Assembly (NCBI GenBank): GCA_963576735.1
Contig: OY755197.1
Location: 9,002,501-9,066,500 of the forward strand
DNA: 64,000 nt
Source of the DNA: Bedellia somnulentella
Taxonomy: Eukaryota; Arthropoda; Insecta; Lepidoptera; Bedelliidae
Direction of reading: 5' to 3'
Of the stretch, positions 1 through 12,324 are shown one piece after another. Each line of letters opens with the position of its first letter. Position 1 is the stretch's first letter. The notes under the pieces are model-generated. The model searched no databases, was not told where the DNA came from, and worked only from the letters and a program-made list of their open reading frames with translations. A program made the translations under genes and the position numbers.

Positions 1-110
1 TACCCACGTTTTGCATGGACAGTGTACTCACGTGATAGGGGGCAGGCCTATCGCCGTTTTGTACGAATACACTGTCACATGACTAAGTACAACTCAGCCA
101 TGTGGGTTAA
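1..110 (-). repeat. SINE-B internal fragment at the window edge
   Basis: TACCCACGTTTTGCATGGAC to CAGCCATGTGGGTTAACC. It is cut by the window start. On the other side it stops short of the tRNA-like head. Confidence 0.65.
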
Positions 111-355
111 CCTTTTACTTAAATAAATTATATTCGTTTCTATGTTAAAAATAAACTATGAATGACGAATACACATCCAATGACGTAAACATGAGATCAC
201 AGCACAATAATCATTACCAATTACGCTGTGACGCAATAGCTGAATTTATAATAGTCGTTTAATTAATAGCTTTATCTATGATTATCGCGCCATAAGTGTT
301 AAGTCTCTGTTCAAAATAACATTATTTTATTGCTATTGGTTAAAATTTGTTACGG

Positions 356-550
356 ATACACACTTGGACCAAATTGAATGTGTGCTCAAAAACGCTGGCG
401 TCCGAAGTATGAAGAATAAAAGAGCATGTATGAAAAGATTGATGGATGTAAACGAAGCTAGAGAGGTTTGTCAGGATCGTACGAAGTGGCGGTCGATAGT
501 CTCTGCCTACCCCAATGGGAATTAATGGCGTGAGTATATGTATGTATGTT
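356..550 (+). pseudogene. LINE-T 3' fragment
   Basis: The plus strand translates to HLDQIECVLKNAGVRSMKN and onward to VSAYPNGN and a stop. It differs from the 45.7-kb copy at few residues and ends in GGCGTGAGTATATGTATGTATG. It is 5'-truncated. Confidence 0.7.
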
Positions 551-703
551 GTTATGGATAACGAAAGCCAGTTCACAATATCACAAACCCATCCTTTTGC
601 GTGGGGGTAAAAAGTCCGAGGCGATTTAAGACACTGATGCTGACCTTTTTGAATGACATAACATTATAATAAATAAAGAATAAATAAAGGAAAGAAAAAT
701 TTC

Positions 704-774
704 GACACAGGCGGGAATCGAACCCGCGACCTCGGGTATACGCCCCGACGCTCTGCCAATTGAGCTACCGTGTC
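704..774 (-). repeat. Repeat C tRNA-like unit
   Basis: 71 bp with GACACGG/CTGTGTC ends (one mismatch) and a perfect TCGGG/CCCGA anticodon stem around GCGTATA. Position 33 would be C, not the usual U, and the triplet at 34-36 would be GTA. It has no tRNA-Tyr intron and lies inside the repeat C context (780-990), so it is not called as a functional gene. Confidence 0.6.
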
Positions 775-1000
775 AATGGCTGCCAGCGCAAAATTCTTCT
801 ATCCTTTATTTTGTTTACACGTTTAAGTAGTGTTTGCGTTTCCTACCTCCGAATTTTTACTAATTCGGATTTTTTAGATAGAATGCAAATGTTGAAAACG
901 CCTAACTATCACATAATTTAAATCTTTTTGTTCATGAAAACCTCATGTGGGGATTATTACTAATAAATAAAGAATAAATAAAGGAAAGATAGAAACATGA
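775..1000 (-). repeat. Repeat C flanking body
   Basis: CACGTTTAAGTAGTGTTTGCG, TTCCTACCTCCGAATTTTTA and CATGAAAACCTCATGTGGGG recur beside the units at 4.2, 44.6 and 63.8 kb. Confidence 0.55.
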
Positions 1001-1039
1001 TATTCCTTATCGATAAAGTATATCTCCGTAGTTGTAAAG

Positions 1040-1110
1040 TCAGGAGTAAAGTTCCTCTTAACATCACGTGACCTCTTTGAGTACCTACGTTTTGCCTAGT
1101 ATGTTGTTCG
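1040..1110 (-). repeat. Possible SINE-B fragment
   Basis: AACATCACGTGACCTC and GAGTACCTACGTTTTGCC match the SINE-B body. The flanks do not. Confidence 0.35.
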
Positions 1111-1361
1111 GAGGGGAAAGATGTGTCAGGTAGAACTGATACACCCACACAATTCTTTTAATAACTAGAATAAAAAATATATCTGGCACATAACCTAAAC
1201 TTTTGTATTATGCTCTTATATAGAAGTAGATTAAGCGGTTGAGTAGAGTTCAGCGATCTTTTCCAGACTATTTTTGGATGGTGAGGTCTGTAAATAAAAG
1301 CTCAAAATAGTTAAGACAGGGATTTGATGAATAATTTGAATATATCTAGTGTCTATTGACG

Positions 1362-1416
1362 TTCAGGAGTATTAGTACCTCTGCCACACCATCGAGGATT
1401 TACGGCGTGAACGTTT
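1362..1416 (+). repeat. SINE-B 3' end fragment
   Basis: AGGAGTATTAGTACCTCTGCC then TTTACGGCGTGAACGTTTGA. The tail has decayed. Confidence 0.45.
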
Positions 1417-1875
1417 GAGTCGTGACTTTTTCCCACGTGCCGCTTACCGGTTAACCAGCATCGGAAGCCGGGCGGGGCATAGCCTGTACTAAAATAAAGA
1501 CGATTCAAACGATTTGGTGTACTTTAAATTACACGGCACGAAGTTAAACTTCCGGATATCCGGTTCTAGCTTCCTGGCAACCGGTATATATGCGAAAAGG
1601 CACTAAATGCTTACTGCACGCAAGTTTCCCAATCATATCATACGTGGATTCAATTCAGGATTAAAACCCTATCTATTTTCGAGTTCAACTACCCCAAGTT
1701 CCACTAAACACACAAACCTCCTTCCAAAACCCATGTAACTTCTCAAAATTCCGCCTCCTACCCATCCCTAGAGCATAAGAGTCGCGGCAGGCCCCAGGTT
1801 CGGCTACCCGGGTGCGATGGCGTCGCGCCTGCGTCGGTTATTGACCGGCAACGCCCCGCCCCGCCTCGCCTTGCT

Positions 1876-2350
1876 CGATACTACCGCTGCACCAAGGTTA
1901 CTATACATAACCTCAAATACCGACTATACATAGTCTAACATCTGTGGTCTAGCGATGGAGTGTGCGGCTTATGATTCGGCGGTCTTGGGTGCGATTGCCG
2001 GGAGGATGAAAAAAATATCTATTTGTGAGGTTTAAATCAGGTAGAATATTGCAGCTGAAAGACGTGCTTTTTATAAGAGGCACAATAAGCATTGCCCCGC
2101 TCAATACTACGAGGTTACTTATACATAACCTCAAATACCGACTATACATAGTCTTACATCTGTGGTTTAGCGGTGAAACGTCCGGCGGTTTCAGGTTCGT
2201 TTCCTGGGGCGTAAAATAACAAATTGAATTTGTGAGGTTGAATCCAGTTTGGTAGAGTATTGCAGGTGAAAGACTTGCTTATCATAAAGGGTACGATAAG
2301 GTTTGCCTCGTACGATACAACCGCTGCACCAAAATCGATATATTTGTTTG
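1876..2350 (+). repeat. Repeat M: two tandem tRNA-like SINE units
   Basis: The unit from about 1876 and the unit from 2099 share ATACATAACCTCAAATACCG, ACTATACATAGTCT and ACATCTGTGGT, with a period near 224 bp. Each has a tRNA-like head (ATCTGTGGTTTAGCGGTG, then a GGTTCG-type B box) and a GTAGAATATTGCAG body. Confidence 0.6.
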
Positions 2351-2520
2351 TAGACAGTAAACCTATTGTTAGTATTATTATTGTAATTTATCTTAAACCT
2401 AACAAGTACCTAAACATGGTTTCGTCACTTTGCCACACTGTACGCGGTCCATTCCCTATTCCAGTACATGGTACTCACCCAGTGAGCCAAAATGAGACAG
2501 TCGAAAAGTTCAGCAACAGC

Positions 2521-2700
2521 ACTCACTATACTTAGTCAAGCATCTGAGGGCTAACGGTGAAGCCTTCGGCTTATGATTCGGGGGTTTCGGGTTCGATTCA
2601 CGGGAAGTAAAATAATAAATTAAATTTGCGATTTCTGAGGTTATAGCAAGGTGAATCACGGAACTTAACGTAAGGGCACGTAGGTGATGCTATTTTCACG
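2521..2700 (+). repeat. Repeat M unit
   Basis: TTAGTCAAGCATCTGAGGGC, with B box GGTTCGATTCA at 2590-2600, then AAGTAAAATAATAAATTAAA and GGCACGTAGGTG. Confidence 0.55.
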
Positions 2701-3314
2701 TTAGTAGGGGCTATTCTGCCAACAGGACTAGGCCAGCATGGTGGACCATGGTTAAATCAACCTATTCAGGGTACGCACGAGCCCCTCGGGGGGAGCATAG
2801 GCTGAGTGTGAAACTAATTACGTTCACGCCGAATGTTCAAACCAATGACTATATTCCCTGCCTAACCTAGTAAAACCAATAGCATTATCATACATGATTA
2901 GCATTCCAATAATATCTCTGAAAATAATAGCGAAGTAGTCTGAAATGGTTTTAAAAGTGAATTTAATCGTCCAACCACCGATTGGCTACTGGCACGCGCT
3001 CCAATGCTCATATTTACATAACACAGTCTTGTTTTGCAAACGGTACTTCGGTTTAATGAGGGTTGTTTTGCCAACTTTACTTTTTGTAAAGGCATATAGA
3101 CAAAGATTTCAACACAATGGTTTCGGCTAAATGCTGAAATTAGTTTAGAAATTATAATTAGATTAGATTTTAGGTTTTTAGTGTCGTGTTATGCCCAATA
3201 GACACTGAGCGCCCGCCGGGCCGCCGACAGTTTTCATGAATAGGTTAGAGATAATTCTTTCAACACAGCCTGCCTGGTAGTGTCGCCTGCCAATGTCGGT
3301 GTATTGCGCTGCTT

Positions 3315-3415
3315 TTTTAAATCATAAATAAAAGATGTTATTAAAGGAATTTATGAGTAATAATCCCCACATGAGGAATTCATGTCAAAAAACATTAAAT
3401 TATGCTTTTTTTAAG
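3315..3415 (+). repeat. Repeat C terminal segment without tRNA-like unit
   Basis: ATAAATAAAAGATGTTATTA is joined directly to GGAATTTATGAGTAATAATC and CCCCACATGAGGAATTCATG, as if the tRNA-like middle had been deleted. Confidence 0.55.
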
Positions 3416-3419
3416 TTGG

Positions 3420-4155
3420 GTTAAAGGCAAATTAGGGTTCAAGGGCTTTCAAAGTGATTGTTAAGCGATATGGCTGCAGACCCATCCTATTAGTGTTAAA
3501 AGTGCCTTAGTGACCACAAAAATTATAATCGAACTAGATAGATTTAGCTTACGGTTCCTGACAGAAATCTTAACTACTAACTTTTTCATACAGAAATAGT
3601 TAAATCATCTTGTTGTAGGAAAAGCCTTTTATTTACCACTTTTGATTAGCCTGAAAATCGTAATTAAATCTTATAACATACTCTTTTATTTTTCTTATAC
3701 ATCGGACTCCTAAATTAATGACTCAAAATGTAGGGAAACAAAGGCTTTTTGGGTTGTATCGTTAGTCCCAAACATATGTCACCTAATTAATGAATCGGCG
3801 CAATAACTTTGAAATTCCAAATTAAGTCCATTTGTTTTAATTTCTGTGGTTTACTCGTCCAATTAATTTTAACGGTCCAAATGATATAAATACGAATAAT
3901 GGGAAATTGTTCAGCCAATATTCAAATGAAATCTGAATTTCTTTTCAACAAAAATTACTGATTTTTTTTTCATTAAGTAACATTACCTTTCGTTTTACCA
4001 GCTTTTCCCCTCGAAACTTAATAAAAAAGGTTGATGAAATTATTATTTCTAAGCTCTGGATATCCCATTTTGGGAATTATATGTGTATGTTCAAAGCTAT
4101 TAAAAGAGTCTGTGTAATGAGACTTCGGTTTGACACAGACATAATTAACATATAA
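3420..4155. other. No recognised feature
   Basis: AT-rich, no credible frame, no repeat shared with the rest of the window. Confidence 0.5.
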
Positions 4156-4159
4156 ATCA

Positions 4160-4480
4160 AAGATGTTATTAAAGGAAAGAAAAATTTCGACACTGGCGGG
4201 GTTCGAACCCGCGACCTTCGGGTATACGCCTCCGTCGCTCTGCCATCTGAGCTACAGTGTCAGTTGGCATCCAGCGCGAAATTTCTCAATCCTTTGTTTC
4301 TTTTTTACACGTTCAAGTAGTGTTTGCGTTTCCTACCTCCGAATTTTAACTAATTCGGACGGCCACTTGTCTACCTTTTCAGATAGAATGCAAATGTTGG
4401 AAACGCCTAACTATCACATAATTTAATGTTTTTTGACATGAATTCCCCATATGAGAAATTCATGTCAAAAAACATTAAAT
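4160..4480 (-). repeat. Repeat C copy with tRNA-like unit and terminal hairpin
   Basis: The tRNA-like unit is 4189-4261. At 4427-4480 ATGTTTTTTGACATGAATT faces its complement around a short centre, a near-perfect foldback at the end of the copy. Confidence 0.6.
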
Positions 4481-4552
4481 AATTAACATAGTTTCCAACA
4501 GTGTCGTATAATTCTTGGTTTATCTGTTATTTTATATTGTCTTATTTTGTTT

Positions 4553-4620
4553 AGTTGCAGGACGGATAGTCTCTGCATACCCCAATGTGAATAATGGGCG
4601 TGAGTATGAGTAAGTAAACT
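4553..4620 (+). repeat. LINE-T 3' tail fragment
   Basis: Matches the last 60 bp of LINE-T (GATAGTCTCTGCATACCCCA, then GGGCGTGAGTATGAG). The tail has decayed to AGTAAGTAA. Confidence 0.55.
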
Positions 4621-5279
4621 TGCAGGAGAGAAAGAAAAATCTTTTTAATTATCGTGTATACCCGAATGGTTTTCATTTAACTAACAAAGAGTATTTATGG
4701 AAAATAAAATTTCGTACTGACTGAAAATACGAAAGATAATAGAAACATATGAAAACGAAGGCATTCACTTTTTATACCAAACCTTTCCAAGCATGCACGT
4801 AAATCAAGCAGACATAAACTACGCTGTAACAAGGTTATTTTGGTACAATATACCGAAACAAAACTCCACAATACCGCTCGAAGCGTTATATCTGCTATAT
4901 CTTATTTAGCACATACAGCCTTTTTAATTGAACAATAGGATCAAAAATACATGAACCATACTTCCTTATTCCTTTAAATATAAGGTTCAATATCATATAC
5001 GGAGCTTTTAAATGCCAAAAGTTCACGTTTCGAGAGGGTGCCGATTAAATTTGAAATTCGGAGAGAATTCGGTTATGTGGAGCGTAAGGCTTCGACTTTA
5101 TATGTAAGGTTACTTTTACATAGTCTTGTAGACTTGCTAATATCATAAAAGAGTGTGTTCATGAAAATATTGATTTGAGTTTTAAGAATTGGGACATCAT
5201 GCTAAACCTATTTTATAGAAAGCCCGTATCCCAGTTCTTATTACGAATTTTGATAGTATAGTTAATAGGTTTGAGGATA

Positions 5280-5549
5280 GTACATACATACATACATATA
5301 CATATACTCACGGCTATAAATCCCTTGAAGGGGTAGCCAGAGCTAGGGAATTAGAAATTCCTCAGCCACTTTTGGAAGCTGCGTGGGGAAAAGATGGTGA
5401 AATAAAGGTTGTTGGTGATGGGTCTCCATTGGAGACTCCAACCGCATCGCCGAAAAATCCCTTAAAAGCCCCAATACCGTTAGTCGCCTCTTACGTACAC
5501 CCACCGGAAGAAATGGGGTAGTGCTATTCTAACCCGACACTACACAGCC
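5280..5549 (-). mobile_element. SINE-A copy with internal palindromic insertion
   Basis: Near full length. At 5421-5437 GGTCTCCATTGGAGAC replaces the usual GGTCTCC, a short inverted duplication likely to come from template switching. Confidence 0.75.
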
Positions 5550-6319
5550 TTATCTATATCAGTATCTTTCACTATCCTTCTCTTGTTTTCTTTTACTGCT
5601 TTTTTAAAGGAAGAATGTAAGTAAACAATATAATTTACCACGAAGTTACAAGCCAAGGGTACTGTAGGTAAAGTGCTTTCTTCACAATCTTTTCCTGTAG
5701 GTAGCGCGAAGGCGATTGATCTCTTATTTCGACATCTTCCTGATCTTGCCACTCTCAACTTTCTAAGTAGCTGAGTATTTTATATTCTAATGCTCTATAC
5801 TATATATCCTACCTCTCTTGCAAAAAAAAATCAGGAATAACTCTAGTAGCACTTAGATTAAACTCGAATGAGATATCAGCCGGTTCGAATAATTGAAATT
5901 TACATTTCTTACGGCAACGCTTCTGAAACTTTGCCTTTTCTTAGTTCATACATTCACTAAACCTTATTTCATGTTTCATTTCCGCTTCGAGTTAAAATAC
6001 GAGTAATAAGAATAAAAAACAAAATGGAAACTTGTAAAAAACGATCGATCTTCTTCCCAACCGAAATAAAGAGTTCAAGGTCATCCCAAGGTCAAATTGT
6101 GTTTATTTTAAATGTCTAACGTTGTACTATTATCTTTGCAGTAATAAACTAAAACTACAACAAACCAGCGGCAATTTACTGGTCGAATAGGCAAGCGCAA
6201 TAAATTTAAAATAATACACTATTTTCACACTGTGCCCTCATAAATGGCGGACATTCCATACATTTACTGCGGCGCGGTGGAATAATTGCTGTAAAGAAAA
6301 TCTATTACCAGTTTGTACT

Positions 6320-6410
6320 AGTTAGTTATACTCACGGTATAAATTACCATTGGTTTGGGCAGAAACTTTTGATCGCCACTTGTACGATCTTAGCGAAAAG
6401 CTCTCGAGAC
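6320..6410 (-). repeat. Degraded LINE-T 3' fragment
   Basis: Reads TACTCACGGTATAAATTACC, then a match to the ATCGCCACTT...TACGATC coding end of LINE-T, with many changes. Confidence 0.4.
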
Positions 6411-6564
6411 TTTCATTTCTCTTACCCGACTTTTAAATTTCTGTCTGACCTCACGTGTAATACAATCCTCAATGGATCTTTATATTTTGCAATTTAGCTA
6501 TTACCTATCTACTCAAAAAAGCCAAAGTCACGTTTATCTATCCCGATCTACTCTTTTCTATATT

Positions 6565-6840
6565 GCATTTCATAAAATACATACATATACTCACGGCTAT
6601 ATTTCCCTAGAAGGGGTAGCTAGAGCTAAGGAATTATAAATTCCTCAGCCACTTTTGGAAGTTGAGTGGGGAAAAGATGGTAAAAATAAAGGTTTTTGGT
6701 GATGGGTCTCCAACCGCATCGCCCAAAAATCCAATAAAAAGCCCCAATACCCCTAGTCGCCTCTTACGACAACCGTGGGCAGAAAAGGGTAGCGACATTC
6801 TAAGCCGACCCTACACGGCAATTTGGCATTTCATAAAATA
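6565..6840 (-). mobile_element. SINE-A copy with 15-bp target-site duplication (reference copy)
   Basis: The element occupies about 6580-6825. GCATTTCATAAAATA occurs exactly at 6565-6579 and 6826-6840. Sense strand is minus: a GTGTAGG start, a central ATTTTTGGGCGATGCGGTTG block, GCTCTAGCTACCCCTTCTAG, GCCGTGAGTATATGTATG and the tail. This full copy with a clean duplication shows that the unit moves by retroposition. Features shared by the family are a (TATG)n tail and a possible decayed pol III B box in GGTTGGAGACC. The diagnostic ATTTATAATTCCTTAG variant marks a subgroup shared with the copies at 9150, 36133 and 43923. Confidence 0.8.
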
Positions 6841-6841
6841 A

Positions 6842-9140
6842 AAACATAATATTGGATATTTTTCTGAAAGACTACATCTCACTTGAATCAGAACAGCATC
6901 ACATACTTGCATTCGAGTGCTCTCACACCAAAACATTTTTATTCACTGACGTAGGCAAAAAAGATTGTTACGTTACGATGGTATCTTCATAAATCTCTAG
7001 CTTGCCCAATATTAATTCAAGTCTTTCATTCTTCTCCCTATGCAAATCTTTTGAAGATTCTTTTGATTTGCTTGCGGAGTATACAAATAGTCTTAAAAAG
7101 AATTATCCTCTTTGTAAGGATACTGTACGCATACAATCAATACCACACACAAAAGAAACTCATTCGAGCTTCCGGTAACGACCTGGGTGACTTAGAAGAG
7201 CGATACTATAAGCGCTAGCGGAGGTTTACTAAGTGTTGAAAAATAGAGGTATCTCCGCTAGCTCTTTTGAATTGCGTTGTTATTGCTTTACCAAAAACTG
7301 AACACTGAAATTAAGACAAAACTTCTATTCTAAAAAATAAAATTTAACAGTATGTACGAGATCATTGATCAATCTTTATCAATAAACAAAGTTCATAATT
7401 TGGTTAAAATTTTCTTTGTATGCCTTGTGAATGTCATACGCAGCGTTTCATTTTCTTTTATATCTGTTTTAACATGTTGTTAGCTGTATTCAAATACGTT
7501 TTGATGCGTGCGTAGAGTATGGAGTTCTAAGCGCGCATATACACAAATCAAGGGCGTACAGAGTTATGCGATAAAAGTACTGTAAGATACTCTAAAACCG
7601 CTCACAAGCCAGCTTCGCTTCACTTTCAAATCACACCCTAAACGGTAACTAACAAAATTGAGTCTGAACATGAGCACAAAGAGCAAGTTTAACTCGTTTG
7701 AGGCCCGCCTATTCATACATCTCGACACAAAGCTATCTGCCAGCGCGAGGGAACTTCGGGCAAACTACCGTCTACGGAGTATTTTTAACTGAAACTCTGT
7801 AGGGGAATAGCCTGTTATGTCTTAGGATATTTTAGCTTCGAGATTTTAGAAGTGTTTTTTGGCGATAGTTTTATAAAGGATTAATGATTAATGGCGGATA
7901 TTCTCAACAGTAAAAATACATATGCAAGCTCATACTTTCTTGAACGCTGAGGACTCTTCCATTGAGCTATCTAGCTCTATTTATTAACTGATCTGACCAT
8001 CCAAATGTTGCATGGAAGAATCACTTTAATAATTGTACTTCTAATTGAAATTTTATTTCTGTAATAAATATGTTTTAATTTTGATAAGCACTGAAGAGTT
8101 TTCTATTATATTCTATTCAAGACGGTGTACACCACCGTGGTAAAATCTCGGCATCAAATACAACTATAGCAATAACAAACCCAAAACAACATGGAAGCAT
8201 ATGAACTAATAATATTTTTCTAGCCGCATCTCATACTGTGCCGAGTCCATTAGCTTGTCATCCAAGACACTAATCGAATAACCCGCGGTTGTGAAAACAC
8301 CACCCACTGTGATTCTACGAAGGGTAAGAAAATATACGTAAATATCGAGATAACATAACATATATTTTTTATTTTCAGTAGTTGTCCAGTTACACTAGTG
8401 AAAGTTCCGACTTCAATGTGCAGCAGTTTTTAACAGAAAATTTTGCTCGCTGTTCCTGGATATTTTCTGTTGAAATCTCAAATAAAAACCAGAAAAGACA
8501 TTATTTATGACATTCAAGATCGAATGAAGCGCCTAAAGCCGCAACTAAATAGATCCAAGTAACCACCCAAAGAACTCGATCCAAGTTGACCTATCCCAAT
8601 GAAAAAACCCCAATCGAAATCAAATGGTACGGTCATTTGGAACCAATTTACTTAGATAATATCCCGGCTTCTAACAATTGTCCAAAACTCACCTGCACAG
8701 ATCTTGACGAATCAATACTGTAACTTTTTATCCACAAAGGGATAATCTAAATAATCCACTGCCCTTTGATCGCTTAGCAATCTCCATTTTACATTAAAAC
8801 CAAGAAACCAAGCGAATCGAATAGTCTTAGTCACCGGGTCGCTAAGTAGGCTTAGAATTAAGTATAGTTACCTTAAGTACTACTTAATGAAATCGGATAG
8901 TTCGATTAAGTTTAAGCTGAGATTCCAATGATACTAGATATACTGCTTTGTGATAAGCATTATTAGCTTTAGGTCTTATTTTAGTTAAAGGGTAGGCTGA
9001 TGATTTTATTAATCTCGAAATTACGGGAAAGCTGGTGTATAGGTCTTTGGCTCACGAATTATCGGCCGAAAGTCATTGCATTTTTTTAAGAAGAAGAAGT
9101 GACTTTTATTCACGTTTGAACTACTAACTACAGTTTACTT
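6842..9140. other. 2.3 kb without recognised element
   Basis: No gene and no match to the local repeat families. One 10-bp perfect hairpin (GCTAGCGGAG at 7214-7223 with 7252-7261) is the only structure noted. Confidence 0.5.
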
Positions 9141-9144
9141 AAAC

Positions 9145-9394
9145 ATTAAAATATACATATACTCATAACGGGGTATAACGTAACGGGGTAGCCAGAGCTT
9201 TGAAATGAAAAATTCCTCAGCCACTTTTGGAAGTTGATTGGGAAAAGATGGTAATAATAAATGTTTTTGGTGACGGGTCTCCAATCACATCGCCCAAAAA
9301 TCACTTAAAAAGCCCCTATACCCTTAGTCGCCTCTTACCATCACCCACGGGTAGAAATGGGGTAGTGTTATTTTAAGCCGACACTACACGGACA
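9145..9394 (-). mobile_element. SINE-A copy
   Basis: Full length but the tail-proximal part is altered (TACTCATAACGGGGTATAAC). It belongs to the GGAAGTTGATTGGG subgroup. Confidence 0.65.
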
Positions 9395-9594
9395 AAGTGA
9401 TAAAAAATATACAAATTTAAAAAATGTGAAAACTTGAAAATGTGAAAAATACTTGTGATTTGCATAGCTTTAACGCCCAACTGAAACATACAACACAAAA
9501 CTTACATACTAACACTCCAATCATTAGTTCCCATTGGACTATTGGAGACTATTGGTCACATCTTTGTATTGTCTTGACAAAACTCTTTCGCCTA

Positions 9595-9802
9595 ACACTC
9601 ACTCATATATTTTAAGTTTAATACCAAAAAGGGGTAACCAAAATTTCAAAATCATAAATACCACAGCAATTCTAAGCAAATGACTGAAATATTGTAAAAT
9701 TAAGCCACATCACCAATCACTTCAGAAGCTTCAATACCCTAAGTCGCCTCACAAGACATCTACAAGAAGAAATAGCTTACTTCTATTCTATACAGCAACA
9801 GA
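9595..9802 (-). repeat. Highly degraded SINE-A copy
   Basis: Recognised from AAAAAGGGGTAACCA, CCACAGCAATTCTAAGC, TAAGTCGCCTCACAAGACA and TTCTATACAGCAA in the right order. Confidence 0.45.
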
Positions 9803-9971
9803 TGTAATTCCATACAATAAATTTGTCATACCGTGTTATAGTAGACAGGCGGACGCACCCGAGCGCCGTAAATAGATCAGTCGGTCATACCGAGGTTTTT
9901 TATAAACGCGCTCCGGGTTCGTGTACCGGCTGTGTCATTGGGTTATTCAACAGTGTGTGGAATAATACAAG

Positions 9972-10212
9972 TGTATATTTACATATATGTTCTCACGGCT
10001 ATAAATCTCAAAAAAGGTTAGCGAGAGCTTCAGAATTATTCAGCCACAAGAAGTTGAGTGGGGAGATGATAGTAAAATATAGGTTGTTGATTTTGGATAT
10101 CCAGCCACACCGACCAACAATTACTTAAAGGACCCCGAAACCGCAAGTTGAATTTAACGACAACCGCGGCAAGAAATGTATTAATACTATTCTAATCGGA
10201 CACAACACAGCC
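9972..10212 (-). repeat. Degraded SINE-A copy
   Basis: CTCACGGCTATAAATCTC opens the copy and CGGACACAACACAGC closes it. Internal identity is moderate. Confidence 0.55.
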
Positions 10213-10369
10213 CACGATTATATATATTTTACTTTATTAAACCATATTTTCCCCCTCTTGGTGATTCCCACATCTGGGTACTTCTTTTTGGGATTACAGC
10301 TGAGCCGTGAGTTTTTCTAGTAGCAGCATAGAAGTTACGGCTTAGAAAAGCAGTCATCATCACTGCCCA

Positions 10370-10480
10370 TATATGAAAAGAGTGATGTATGTGCATGAAG
10401 CAAGAGGGGTTTGCCGGGATCGTATAGTGTCTGAATACGCCAATGGGAACTAATGCCGTAAGCATATGTAATACATAATA
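10370..10480 (+). repeat. Degraded LINE-T 3' fragment
   Basis: Retains GGTTTGCCGGGATCGTA and GCCAATGGGAACTAATGCCG. The coding frame is broken by deletion, and the tail is irregular. Confidence 0.5.
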
Positions 10481-10567
10481 TTATGTATGTATGTACACTA
10501 CTCTGGCCAGTGCGGATTGGCAGACATACTACTACTACCGCGATAGAACGAAATAGCAAACAGTCAA

Positions 10568-10620
10568 TATGCATATTTACCTAAAAATTAGTTTCACACA
10601 AATGAAATATGTGCGTAGGA
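10568..10620. repeat. 53-bp mini-palindrome, copy 1
   Basis: ATGCATATTTACCTAAAAAT to AAATATGTGCGTAGG. It matches the 12.3-kb copy over its full length. Confidence 0.55.
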
Positions 10621-11451
10621 GGAATTGTCGAATGCTTTTAGCATATTTGTGCTAAATTTATTTCTTATCAGCAATAAGTGGGGAATATTGCGACATACCT
10701 GAAACAAAAAACCTTCAATGAATAAACATACAATACAAATGTTTATCTCGGGAGATTTTTATTAATTCTTATAAGTTTAAAATAATATATTTTACACCAA
10801 AACTTTTTTATTTTACGAACAAATATGAACTAATATGGATGTTTTTTTAGGTAGTTTTAATTGTATTGATAAATAAGAGTCAAATAGCAAGCAAGTCATC
10901 GCTTTTACAAATACAGGGCACTATAGCAAAGTTTAAGTAACTAGCAAATTGCTTAACAAAAGTAGAAGAAGCTCACTGTATGTTTCCTCGCTTTCAAAAA
11001 GTTGCAGAGATATAGACAGAATTTACCAAATAACCAGAGTTTATATAGGCAACTCAATAAGCAGTTCAGTCGAAACTTTCCGTGAACCATAATGGAGTTT
11101 CGACAACCACGCGGAAATACAATTATATAAATGACTGGCCGATTTACAAAAACGCTGATTCTTCGTTGCGGATAAATCTTTATCAAAAACCGAATAGTCA
11201 ATCGAGCAAATACAACAGAACGAACGAAACATACAATAAATAATTGGATGAAAAAGGGAATCGGAATGCACTCGGTAAAAACGAAACAAAAAGTGCCGTG
11301 AGCTGTCTGGAAATGACACTTCGGGATATTTGATGTTCTGTGACGTTAACATGCGTCAGTTGAATTGAACTACGTTTTTTTATACAGTTTGTAACAGGGA
11401 AGTTGCAATTCTCAACATATTTGTAATGTTCAGAAAAATATTTCCGGCACT

Positions 11452-11630
11452 AGGGGTGCCTTTCCACCAGAGATGTGCCATGAAGCTATGCAATGGATGT
11501 ATTGTATATGATACCCACTAATCATATTACTTGTTTTATACATGGTATGTGTACCAAGGAATATGATTGGTGGATATCAAACACATCCTTAGCATAGCTG
11601 CATAGCACGTCTCTGGTGGAAAGGCAACCT
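11452..11630. mobile_element. MITE-H, about 178 bp, hAT-like ends
   Basis: GGGTGCCTTTCCACCAGAGA at the left faces CTCTGGTGGAAAGGCAACC at the right. Interior segments (ATGATACCCACTAATCATAT and ATATGATTGGTGGATATCA) are also complementary. No clean duplication was found. Single copy here. Confidence 0.7.
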
Positions 11631-11789
11631 TACACAGGTTTTATAAAATAAGTCGCCTTTTAAGCTTTATATTTTCTTTGGTGTTAAATCCCACGAACGA
11701 TCAAATTGTTATTATTCACTCATCTACAAATTTTAACTCACGTTATTATTGATTTTAGATAATAATAGAATAATATAGGAAACTCCCTA

Positions 11790-11994
11790 TTGCAGATCAT
11801 ACATACATACATACATATACTCACGGCTATAAATCTCTAAAAGGGGTAGCCAGAGCCAAGGAATCAGAAATTCCTCAGCCACTTTTGGAAGTTGCGTGGG
11901 GAAAAGATGGTAAAATAAAGGTTGTTGGTGATGGGTCTCCAACCGCATCGCCAAAAAATCCCTTAAAATCCACAATACCGTTAGTTGCAGATCA
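11790..11994 (-). mobile_element. 5'-truncated SINE-A with 10-bp target-site duplication
   Basis: TTGCAGATCA at 11790-11799 and again at 11985-11994 brackets a copy that stops within the GTTAGT block, so the first 50 or so bases of the sense strand are missing. Truncation at the 5' end plus a duplication is typical of LINE-driven insertion. Confidence 0.75.
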
Positions 11995-12265
11995 CAATTA
12001 AAATATCTTACACTATGTTTTGGAATATAACCAAGTAGAATTGGCAGTAAGTAAGTATTACTTAAATATTTTTACTGTAATAAGAATGATTTTCGTGTAC
12101 TCTGTTGCTAACACGTGTAATTAAGCGAGTGGAACCAACAATATGTACACTTTATGGTAAATGATAGAATTATGAAATAATGGTAGTTTACCATGCATTT
12201 TTTATTTTATATTTCTTCCCCACAAAACTTCTAAATTTTGTTAAATATTGAAACTTAATCTCAAC

Positions 12266-12318
12266 TTACGCATATTTACCTAAAAATTTGGATCACACTA
12301 ATAAAATATGTGCGTAGG
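12266..12318. repeat. 53-bp mini-palindrome, copy 2
   Basis: TTACGCATATTTACCTAAAA to AAATATGTGCGTAGG, with imperfectly complementary ends (TACGCATATTT against AAATATGTGCGTA). The unit is extremely short. Confidence 0.55.
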
Positions 12319-12324
12319 ACGTTA

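Noticed and set aside
704..774. A functional tRNA gene
   Set aside because: The fold is good, but C33, no intron for the GTA triplet, and several altered copies in the same repeat context point to a tRNA-derived repeat.
7214..7261. microRNA precursor
   Set aside because: The stem is only 10 bp, too short for a pre-miRNA.
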